Of a DNA stretch of 64,000 nt, positions 31,370-40,529 are shown one piece after another. How positions within the stretch are numbered: the first letter of the stretch is position 1; every line of letters begins with the position of its first letter. The notes under the pieces are model-generated. The model did not search any database. It was not told the DNA's origin and saw only the letters and a list, made by a program, of their open reading frames with translations. The DNA comes from Azorinus chamasolen. Lineage: Eukaryota > Mollusca > Bivalvia > Cardiida > Solecurtidae. Where the stretch lies: assembly GCA_963576725.1 (NCBI GenBank), contig OY755238.1, positions 28,229,201 to 28,293,200 on the forward strand, in the 5' to 3' direction. Made by a program: the position numbers and the translations under genes.

Positions 31370-31935
31370 ATTCTGAAGGGAGGTGATCCCCCGAGAGCAA
31401 AATTTGCAACACAAAAAAGAGAAACTTGCAGACTCGGTTTTATTGAGTCTGTTTATGAACAGTAATTGAAAGTGCAACACTGCTCACACCCCCTAGCACC
31501 GGCTTAAGCGGTATTCAATTTTCAGAACAAGAAGTACTGAAATTCACGATCTCGAAGGATCAGAAGGTATAGCAACACTGAGAATGAAGTACGGGGCGAC
31601 GTTTTACGGCCGCCACACAAGCGCTTAACACCTGCTGTTGTGAGGATTATAAATTCTGAATGGAGGTGATCCCCCGAGAGCAAATATTGCAACACAAAAA
31701 AGAGAAAATTGCAGACTCGGTTTTATTGAGTCTGTTCATGAACAGTAATTGAAAGTGCAACACTGCTCACGCCCCCTAGCACCGGCTTAAGCGGCAATAA
31801 ATTTTCAGAACAAGAAGTACTGAAATTTATGATCTCGAAGGATCAGAAGGTATAACAACACTGAGAATTAAGTACGGGGCGACGTTTTACGGCCGCCACA
31901 CAATCACTTAACACCTGCTGTTGTGAAGATTATAA
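31370..31935 (+). repeat. Left flanking repeats of the kinase cassette, two direct copies
   Basis: Copies 31370-31652 and 31653-31935. Each has TTGCAGACTCGGTTTTATTG then GAGTCTG, GCAACACTGCTCACGCCCCC, CTAGCACCGGCTTAAGC, GGGGCGACGTTTTACGGCCG and CACCTGCTGTTGTGA. Not recognised as a named family. Confidence 0.85.
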
Positions 31936-32103
31936 ATTCTGAAGAAAAAGAGACAGTTACAGACAAAAACGAGGAGGAACCCGCACAACTGAATATAAGA
32001 CAGATTGACCTGAGTCTGTAAGTCATTACAAGAATGTGGAAATAAGCTCTTTTTGAGAAAGAGAAAATCCTGTCACGGATCTCCTACAACAATGAAGGTT
32101 TGA

Positions 32104-32736
32104 CTAAGCATTTATGATGGGACAGAAATTATAGAATTTGAAGACAAGGATGGAAAGAGCCCTGCTTATCGAGAGTATCTGGAAGACAAGGAGGGAAAGA
32201 GCCCTGCTTATCGAGAGTATCTGGAAGACAAGGATGGAAAGAGCCCTGCTTATAGAGTGTATCTGGAAGACAAGGAGGGAAAGAGCCCTGCTTATCGAGA
32301 GTATCTTGAAGACAAGGGCGGAAAGAGCCCTGCTTATCGAGAGTATCTGGAAGACAAGGATTGGAAGAGCCCTGCTTATCGAGAGTATCTGGAAGACAAG
32401 GATGGAAAGAGCCCTTCTTATCCAGAGTATCTGGAAGACAAGAATGGGAAGAGCCCTGCTTATCGAGTGTATCTGGAAGACAAGGAGGAAAAGAGCCCTG
32501 CTTATCGAGTGTATCTGGAAGACAAGGAGGGAAAGAACCCTGCTTATCGAGAGTATCTTGAAGACAAGGATGGATTGAGCCCTACTTATCGAGTATATCT
32601 TGAAGACAAGGAGGGAAAGAGCCCTGCTTATCGAGAGTATCTGGAAGACAAGGATGGAAAGAGCCCTGCTTATCGAGAATATCTGGAAGACAAGGATTGG
32701 AAGAGCCCTGCTTATCGAAAGTATCTGGAAGATTAA
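32104..32736 (+). pseudogene. 14-residue-repeat coding block (EYLEDKDGKSPAYR)n
   Basis: One frame is open from after a TGA at 32101 to TAA at 32734. It reads GTEIIEFEDKDGKSPAYR and then about 13 more copies of the 14-residue unit. Changes between units are mostly conservative (D/E, G/W/E, R/K), as expected if the block was selected as protein. Upstream, 31936-32100 reads EEKETVTDKNEEEPAQLNIR with frame breaks, so the gene is probably an interrupted copy. No acceptor or start codon is convincing. Function unknown; strongly charged, possibly a spacer or binding repeat upstream of the kinase domain at 34540. Confidence 0.5.
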
Positions 32737-32882
32737 GGACTCCTTTCCTCATAGTAGTATATCTTCATAAGATACAAGAATTATACCCATCTGTTATAAC
32801 AGATATAGTTTGTCAATATTAAGAAACATATTAGCGTCTTGTGTCAGGAGATGTAAATCTGATATGGGAAGATGTTTGTTGG

Positions 32883-33077
32883 TTTGTTTGTGTTGATTAA
32901 CGTCCGTTTCTGCTCACTATGGGCTAATTGGGCCCACCAGAGAGAGGGGACAGGATACAGAGATACCCGGGCGCGATGCCCTACTCTTATTATCGACTGA
33001 GTTTCTCTGGTTCTTTTAGATGCCCAGTGTAAAGCACTGATACATCGGACCTCGGTTTATAGTCTCGTCCGAAGGAA
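32883..33077 (-). mobile_element. 5'-truncated tRNA-SINE
   Basis: Reverse complement of the body of the full SINE at 63075-63347: TTTGTTTGTGTTGATTAACG at one end and GTCTCGTCCGAAGGAA at the other. The tRNA head is missing. It sits between the two peptide-repeat blocks of the kinase cassette. Confidence 0.85.
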
Positions 33078-33087
33078 GGTGTGATAT

Positions 33088-33648
33088 TTGACTTTCTGTC
33101 AAAGAAGCTTTCTAGTTGATGGAAACTATCAATCACAGATGGATATAAGGTACACTAAGGAACGTTGTTCTCCGTATGATGGGTCTGGTGTAAGATACAC
33201 TAAGGAACGTTGTTCCCCGTATGATGGGTCTGATGTAAGATACTCTAAGGAATGTTGTTCCCCGTATGATGGGTCTGATATAAGATACTCCAAGGAATGT
33301 TGTTCCCCGTATGATGGGTCTGATATAAGATACTCCAAGGAATGTTGTTCCCCGTATGATGGGTCTGATATAAGATACTCCAAGGAATGTTGTTCCCCGT
33401 ATGATGGGTCTGATATAAGATACTCCAAGGAACGTTGTTCCCCGTATGATGGGTCTGATATAAGATACTCCAAGGAACGTTGTTCCCCGTATGATGGGTC
33501 TGATATAAGATACTCCAAGGAACGTTGTTCCCCGTATGATGGGTCTGAGCACTACATTAGTTATCATTCTATGAGACGTTGCTTTGAATTGTATACTAGG
33601 AAGCAATGGAACTTCAAAGAGTACGACCCTTTTGAGGATGGGTATTAG
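33088..33648 (+). pseudogene. 15-residue-repeat coding block (RYSKERCSPYDGSDI)n
   Basis: Open frame to TAG at 33646, with an ATG at 33139 just before the array. Nine repeats of 45 bases vary between RYTKERCSPYDGSGV and RYSKECCSPYDGSDI. Then comes a non-repeat tail, HYISYHSMRRCFELYTRKQW and EYDPFEDGY. Two cysteines in some units (CC) and one in others. The open shadow frames on the minus strand exist because the unit is a multiple of three. Lies directly after the truncated SINE; unlikely to be an intact gene by itself. Confidence 0.5.
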
Positions 33649-33698
33649 TTGACTTCACTAAAATATCAACATATTCTGGAGAGAAGCGAGACTATAGA

Positions 33699-34360
33699 GG
33701 CAATATATTTTGGAGGCAAAATGGATTTTGATTACCCACATATTGCTGTGAGTGATACAACAGTTTTTACTCCTCGACATCTGCATGCTTATAAAATGAA
33801 GCGTCATCAGGCTTTCAGAATCATTTGAATTTGGTTGTAGTGTCAAACTAGGTTAACCCATAAAGTCACTGGTACCGGAATGGAGATGTAATGTTTCCGG
33901 GAATTAATATGTCTGTCATACTTGTCCATCAGTCATGACCATACACTATTTGAAAGTCGGTGACTTCATATATCAGGTAAGCCCATCAGTGACGGTCATC
34001 TTCGGCAATGTTCTTCAAAGTCAGTTTTCAAGTGCACCTGTGCAGACAGCTAATGTGTCTGAAGATCTCGAATCAGAATTGAAGAACACCGTGGCGGACT
34101 CTATAATGGATACAACACTCCCAAATAAGACGTGTTTTACCCGAGCAAATGCATCGTCTGCAGAGGAAAAGGTGGGCCAGACTCTAGACACTGATGTAGT
34201 TCGTATTGTCCTACTCGAGCAACTATGGCCTGATGAGATGAAAGAAACAGCACACCTTAAAACCGTGACGTTAGACACATCTACACATGCAAACGTGCAT
34301 CCAAATCTAGACACTAGTTTCAGGAAGTCATTGCAAGATGATTACGTGTCTGCACGTTAA
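33699..34360 (+). pseudogene. Coding-like fragments between repeats and kinase domain
   Basis: Two short open stretches: 33721-33825 (MDFDYPHIAVSDTTVFTPR...) and 33935-34360 (141 residues, MTIHYLKVGDFIYQVSP... to DDYVSAR). No family is recognised. Their place just ahead of a kinase remnant on the same strand suggests they are pieces of the same decayed gene. Confidence 0.3.
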
Positions 34361-34539
34361 AGAAGCTAAATATATGTAAGCTGTACGTGTAGGTTCAAGG
34401 TAAGACACTGGTGTTTCCAGTGGTGCCTTTTCTAAGCCACCATGTGATGGAAAAACCTTCATTTTCTCCTACCCGGCGGCAGATCAGTCGTTGATACAAA
34501 CGATACAGTTGGTGTTCCGAACATTCCTCTTTCAGAAAT

Positions 34540-35335
34540 ATATATTGGTATTGCCATTGGCAAAGGCGCCTTTGGTACTGTTTATTAGGTCAGCTGGCTT
34601 GAGACTCTAGTTGCTTTTAAAGATTGAGAAGAATGAAAATGTCCAGAAGAATGATTGAAAGGTACTGAGACGCCCAAACATTCTTATTTGTGATGGCGAA
34701 CAGTACAAATTAAAACAAATTGTATCTCGTAACCGAATGCATTGCTGGTAGTAACTTGGATGAATTCCGATCATAAATACAACCTGGCACTGTGCTGGTT
34801 TCCTGGGAAATGACCAATGTTCTGGTGTGGCTGTGCACTGTCAAGTGTGCTGGTTTCCTGGGACATGACCAATGTTCTGGTGTGGCTGTGCACTGTCAAG
34901 TGTCATTTTTCTGTCAGATTTCTATTTTATTTTTGTGACATGAGGTTGAGTAAAATGAAATGCATGAACTCTATTGTAACTACTTAAGCCCATTCCAGTT
35001 CGATCCAAACAGGAACGGCAGCATACCAGGCACATGAAATACAGATTTGCAAGCAGAGTGTCATTTTAACATTAGACATTTGGAGCTCGGGGTGTACCAT
35101 ATTGGAACTGATGTGTGAAGTGTAATGTTGAGGAGGAGAAGTGATACTGAAGAAGACCTTGTCTTCATCACTACGGAAACGAAAGACAATGCTAAATCCA
35201 GATGCTATTCAGGACCTAATGATTAGAAATGATGTCACAAGAGTCATCGTGGCATCCTTGAACCATTCAATGAACACTTGTCCTATTGAAAGGCCAACAA
35301 CGTTAGAGGTTCTGAAGGGCATGACACAGTAAATT
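34540..35335 (+). pseudogene. Decayed protein-kinase domain
   Basis: In order on the plus strand, with frame breaks and stops: glycine loop GIAIGKGAFGTVY (34552-34590), PNILI (about 34675), hinge YLVTECIAGSNLDEF (about 34721-34765), CDMRLSKMK (DFG position, now DMR), GTAAYQAHEI (APE position, now AHE), LDIWSSGCTILELMCE (about 35072-35119) and PIERPTTLEVLKGM (35283-35324). The spacing fits a Ser/Thr-type kinase domain. The HRD catalytic loop is not seen; its place is taken by a 68-base tandem duplication at 34789-34905. An inactive copy, not a working kinase. Confidence 0.7.
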
Positions 35336-35570
35336 AGATATTTATCTGTAATATTTTAGAAAACTCATGGTTACAATGGCCGAGTGGAGGGTTACCTGGT
35401 AAGCATGCATAGGTGTGTGTATCCAAATATGACTGAAGTGGAGAGAAACATTACTCACATATATGACTGAATAAGGACATGTACTGCCTTTATGTATGGT
35501 GCTATGGATGTGTTGACATGATCAGATACCACGCCAAGTTTAAGTTCTAAGTGATAAGTTCTATGTGATA

Positions 35571-36222
35571 AATATTCTGAAAATGGGTGATCCTTTGAAA
35601 GCAAAAGTAGAAATGCAAAATGAGAAAATTGCAGACTCGGTTTTATTGAGTCTGTTCATGAGTAGTTATTAAAAGTGCAACACTACTCACGCCCCCATAG
35701 TACCGGCTTAAGCAGTATTCAATTCTCAATAATAATAACATGAAAACTTATGATCCCAAAGGACCAGAAAATATAACAACACTGAGAATGAAGTACGGGG
35801 CGACTTTTTACGGCCGCCACACAAGCACTTAACACCTGCTGTTGTGAAGTACATATATTCTGAAAATGGATGATCTTTTGACCACAAAAGTAGAAATGTA
35901 AAATTAGAAAATTGCAGACTCGGTTTTATTGAGTCTGTTCATGAGTAGTAATTAAAAATGCAACACTACTCACGCCCTCATAGCACCGGCTCAAGCAGTA
36001 TTCAATTTTCAATAATGAAAACTTATAATCCCAAAGGACCAGAAAATAAATGAAGTACGGGGCGACTTTTTACGGCCGCCACACAAGCACTTAACATCTG
36101 CTGTTGTGAAGTACATAATTATATTCTGAAAATGGGTGATCCTTTGAAAGCAAAAGTAGAAATGCAAAATGAGAAAATTGCAGACTCGGTTTTATTGAGT
36201 CTGTTCATGAGTATTAATTAAA
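35571..36222 (+). repeat. Right flanking repeats of the kinase cassette, two and a half copies
   Basis: Copies 35571-35864, 35865-36120 and a partial at 36121-36222, in the same orientation as the left pair. They share GCAGACTCGGTTTTATTGAG, ACCGGCTTAAGC, GTACGGGGCGACTTTTTACG and CACCTGCTGTTGTGAAG. They resemble each other more than the left pair (TTTTTACG versus GTTTTACG). Confidence 0.85.
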
Positions 36223-37005
36223 AGTTTTAGGTCATAAGTGATGTTGACTATTGTTCAAATAAAGACGCTCAGAAGCTGCAGACAGTGTCTACCCAGATGA
36301 GTAGCTTATTTCAAATCTAGCACCTAGTCAACATCTAGTCATCATCTCAATCTAGGCATCGTCTAGGTCATCATCTACTTATCATCCAGTCACCATCTAG
36401 ATCTTGTCAGTTTATTTCAAATGAAGCATAGACATCATCAAGTCAGTTTATTTCAAATGAAACATCTAGTCATCATCTAGCCATCATTTTGTCAGTTTAT
36501 TTCAAATGAAGCATCAAGTCAATTATTTGCAGCTTTAACAAACGATACAATGAGAGTCAGTGCTGATGAGTTAACTATAAATGAAAAACATATTAAAGTC
36601 AAGCATATAATACACTATCATTACCAAAACACCTAACCCTAACCCTAACAGAAAATAAGTGAGGTACACACAACCGAACACACGTGCATGCATAATCTGA
36701 CAATATTACGTGGCATAGCTCTTAGTTTAAATGACGTCATTGTGTCTTCTGAAATGTTACTGTCACATCACTATGACCTCGTGATCGGTTAATATGCTGC
36801 CACTTAGTCTCGAGTCTGATCCCGTGACCGGTGACATGCTAGTGTCACTTACTCGTGTGTCAGAATAGTAAATGTTTGTTTTGGATATGCAGAATTCACG
36901 CATTCGTGGGTAATGGGAGTTTAAAAGTGCAATGTTAAGGTATACGAAAGGTATTATTAAGGTAAACAAAAGGGCCAGAATGGCCCTGAAGCGCTCAGCA
37001 GACAA
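36223..37005. other. Intergenic with a CATCATCTAGTC simple repeat
   Basis: Imperfect CATCTAGTCATCATCTAG and AGTCAGTTTATTTCAAATG repeats at 36310-36530 and a short CCTAACCCTAACCCTAAC at 36631. Nothing else recognised. Confidence 0.45.
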
Positions 37006-37440
37006 TCAGAGGAGAAGATTTTCAAAGTTTTCACTATATGTTTCTATAGAAAACTAGCCGGCCCTGGGACGGGGCCAATTTTGACACAAAGTCAAAATGT
37101 ATATAACACTGTCTTGTAGAGGACCAAAACATGATGCTATGTGCCAATATTGAAAGCTGAGAACCTTCCAGTTTTAGAGAAGAAGCTTTTCACTATATGT
37201 TTCTTTTGAAAGCTGGCTAATCCTGGGGCGGTGCCAATTTTTACCACAGAGGCATAATTTATATAACATTTGTAGAGGACCTGAACATGAAGCTATGTGC
37301 CAACTATGAATGTTATGAACCTTCCAGTTTCAGAGAAGATTTTCAATGTTTTTACTATATGTTTCTATTGAAAGCTGACCACCCCTGGGGCGGGCCAATT
37401 TTAATCCCAGGGGCATAATTTAAACAAGGCCATACAAAGC
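37006..37440 (+). repeat. 175-bp satellite, left part
   Basis: About 2.5 units containing GTTTTCACTATATGTTTC, CCTGGGGCGGGGCCAATTTT and GTAGAGGACCTGAACATGA. The same monomer resumes at 39955-40270; unrelated sequence lies between. Confidence 0.75.
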
Positions 37441-37629
37441 GATCAACTGTTCCTCTGAACAGGTATGTGTACCCTAGCATTCCAAACTGATTTTTTGCAT
37501 TTGAATATTATTATAAATTATTACATAATAATTTCATATTCATAAGTTTAACTTCATATGTTCAAGTAATTTCATGTAAAAAAAATTATTTCATAATTTA
37601 TTTAAAATCTTTAATTTGGCATTCTGGAG

Positions 37630-37964
37630 TCTTCTTCCTCATATAAACGTGTTTTCACACATTTGAAAACAGAGTAGACCCAGATCAGATGCCTCCTATA
37701 GGAGCCATCTGATCAGGATCTGCTCTGTGTGTTAATGGAATTCGATAGATCTGTTCCTTTAGTTTCTAAAATGGCTACAATGTTCTATCTACTATATTTC
37801 ATTATAGCTATTTTGTCAATAGATATTCAATAGGTTGTGAAATTTGGAAACAAATGGCTACAATGTTCCACCTTCCATACTTCATTTTAACTATTTTGTT
37901 CAAGAATATGCACTAGGCATTCAAATTAATAATAAAACACAAAACAGGCAAAGGGTTAAGACAG
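37630..37964. mobile_element. TTAA-type hairpin MITE
   Basis: CTCATATAAACGTGTTTTC at the left, hairpin CAGATCAGATGCCTCCTATA at 37680, GGCAAAGGG before TTAA at 37965-37968. The right half contains a duplicated TGGCTACAATGTTC. Confidence 0.65.
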
Positions 37965-37983
37965 AATCTACACACCAGCAATA

Positions 37984-39859
37984 GGGCGAATCTCTGTTTG
38001 TAAACAAACCCGTCGATATCGCGCATGCGCAGTTTACTGGTGGGCAAAAAGACCAGTACCGACCTATGTAACCCTATGTAAAGGGTAGGCAACAGTTAGC
38101 CTACACATCATTTAATGACTGTGTTGGTTTTGAATTGTTGATTTCTGTACATTTACTGTATCCTCTGACTATAACGACAATTATGTTTTAGTTTCTAAGG
38201 ATAAATACAACAAGAAGATTGAATAAATCGGCCCTATAAACTACCAGCTGAACTTTGAGAAAAAAACACGCACAAAAAACCCGATCCCTTGATCTGACCT
38301 TTCTATGAAATGGGAGACATTCTTATATATTTGTTGGACATGCCTGTTATGTCGAATAATTTAGATCAACAGTATTAAACAATTTTAATTCTCGTTTTAT
38401 TTCAATAAGATCTAGATATTAAGTTATACAGTCTCATGTCGTTCATTCGTGTGTTGTAAAATGTCTTTCTGGCTACTATACAGTACCGTAGCAGATCTAT
38501 TAAAAGTATTTTAGAATAGATCTAGATCATATCTATATTATCTTTAGAACTATATTTCACAATAAACTACCTTTTTGAATATACATGTATCTAAATCGTT
38601 GGGATTTAATTATGCTTAGCCATAGACCTAATTAGTCAAAACATAGTTCGGGAAGCTATTTAACAAATCATAACTTTAGACAATTGGCACATAGTTTGGT
38701 AGTTGTCACAATAGAAGCATTCCTGTTACGTAATAGTTCATAACTTTGTTGATAAGACAGTGTGTGATAGATGGCAGTTCCGTGATCGCTGACCCTTGTC
38801 CCCTGCTGAGAAATTAGGGGATTTACTGACCATCTGGCACCTTTGATCGTTACTGTTTTCCTAGGTCTAGTAAGTAAATTAGCAGTATTTCGGCTGAGTA
38901 AGTAATGTAATAATATAGTCTCCAACTGTCTTAAACAATTCATTTTTAGTACGTATTTAAAAAAAATCGTGTGTATTGTTAGAATCTTTGAATGCGGTGA
39001 ATAAAAGTACTGACATTTGCAAAATGTAGACCCAGACAATATATATATATATATAGCTAAACAAGCAACCCTCTGACCAGGGTCTTCACTGTTTATTATT
39101 CAAAATCATATAGCAAATTTAAGTCTTATTATATAATGAATGGGATCTACAGTTAAACAATGATGGGTCATTCCACCTTAAAATTAAAGCATTCAAAGAT
39201 GTAACTCTTTCTCTAATGTAAGCGTGTGTTCGTGTATTTGCAAACAGCGTAGACCCAGATCATACTGGGGCTGCTCTGTTTATTTATGAAATTGTAATAG
39301 GTCCGACTCTACAGTTTCTACCAACAAAACAATCCTGTCTACAAATGTCATTAGAAACATTAGCTTATAAATAGTCATCATATCATTATTTCTTACATGA
39401 ATACTGAGCAGGGAAAGGGTTTGTGTATTTTACCAATATTTTTATTATTATTATTATAATTTTGTACTGTGCATTACCCATGCTTTGAAAAGCTTATATC
39501 TTTCAATTCCACAGGTTGTCATGTTAAACTGTTGTTATTTTTGTTACATAGCCGGCAAATAGTTTATTGTAGATCTGTCGTGTTATTTGTTGTACAGCCG
39601 ACTCCAAATATAGATGTTTGTATCGTGTAAATTCATCTTCCAGAATCAATTTTCGGTTCATTTTTATGTTTTACATGTACTATCGATGTAACTATCATCA
39701 ACGATTGCACCATAATCGTTTTTTATTAATTTTAACAGAAGTTTTCTAAGTGCTGTCAATGTTTCTGTTATTGTTTACATATCAGCTGTCAGTCTTTTTG
39801 CCCACCAAGCTTTTCTCGGCTAAGATAACAGGTGCGCGTGACGTCACGGCGATTCGCCC
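37984..39859. mobile_element. 1.9-kb TIR element without coding capacity
   Basis: TA at 37982-37983 and 39860-39861. Outer ends GGGCGAATC and GATTCGCCC; a second complementary block GGTGGGCAAAAAGAC lies 50-60 bases inside each end, with diverged sequence between. No transposase is readable inside, and a TTAA MITE sits at about 39205-39420. A non-autonomous DNA transposon is the simplest reading. Confidence 0.6.
39205..39420. mobile_element. Decayed TTAA hairpin MITE
   Basis: CTCTTTCTCTAATGTAAGCG left, CAGACCCAGATCATAC half hairpin, ATTTCTTACATGAATA and GGGAAAGGG right. Inside the 1.9-kb TIR element. Confidence 0.55.
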
Positions 39860-39954
39860 TATACAGGTGCACTAAAAATAGCCACTGGTCATCTCTCCCT
39901 ACTGCTTGACCTGATGACCTCTTTCTGAGCAAAGATAAGATGCTTAAAAGTGCA

Positions 39955-40395
39955 GTCAGCTTCAAGTTTGCTAGAAAACTGGCCACCCTGGGGTGTAGCC
40001 AATTTTGACCACAGGAGCATAATTTATATGACTTTTGTAGAGGACCTAAACATGATGCTATGTGCCAAATATGAAAGCTGAGAACCTTCCAGGTTTCAGA
40101 GGAGATGATTTTCAAAGTTTTCACTATATGTTTCTATAGAAAACAAAGCACCCCTGGGGCGGGGCCAATTTTGACCTCAGGGACATAATTTATATAACTT
40201 TTGTAGAGGACCTTAAGATGATGCTATATGCCAAAGATGAAAGCTGAGACCCCTGTAGATTCAGATGAGAAGAATTTTAATGGTTCAAATTGTTGACGAC
40301 GAACAACGGACGACGCACGACACACGCCGACGGACGACGGACATCAGGCGATCACAAAAGCTCACCCTGAGCACTTTGTGCTCTGGTGAGCTAAA
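39955..40395 (+). mobile_element. 175-bp satellite, right part, with terminal hairpin
   Basis: Two monomers lead into a GAC-rich microsatellite (GACGGACGACGGAC, 40293-40345), then GCGATCACAAAAGC and the hairpin GCTCACC...GGTGAGC (40359-40392). This order (array, GGAC microsatellite, hairpin end) is the right end of a satellite-bearing element. Confidence 0.7.
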
Positions 40396-40529
40396 AACAA
40401 TTGTCACATAACTGGCAATACCAGTGCATATCGTGATTAGATGATGCATTCTAATTGATCTGGGTTAATACATGTACTGCAATTATTCGAATGATTATTT
40501 ATGAGATGATAAAAGAAGGAAGAGGAATG

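Noticed and set aside
33129..33606. Minus-strand open frames across the 15-residue repeat
   Set aside because: Shadows of the plus-strand 45-base unit. The plus frame alone continues into non-repeat sequence and lies on the strand of the kinase motifs.
36631..36650. Interstitial telomere repeat (CCCTAA)n
   Set aside because: Only about three units here, and traces at 795 and 47815 belong to other repeats or chance; too short to indicate a chromosome end or fusion.
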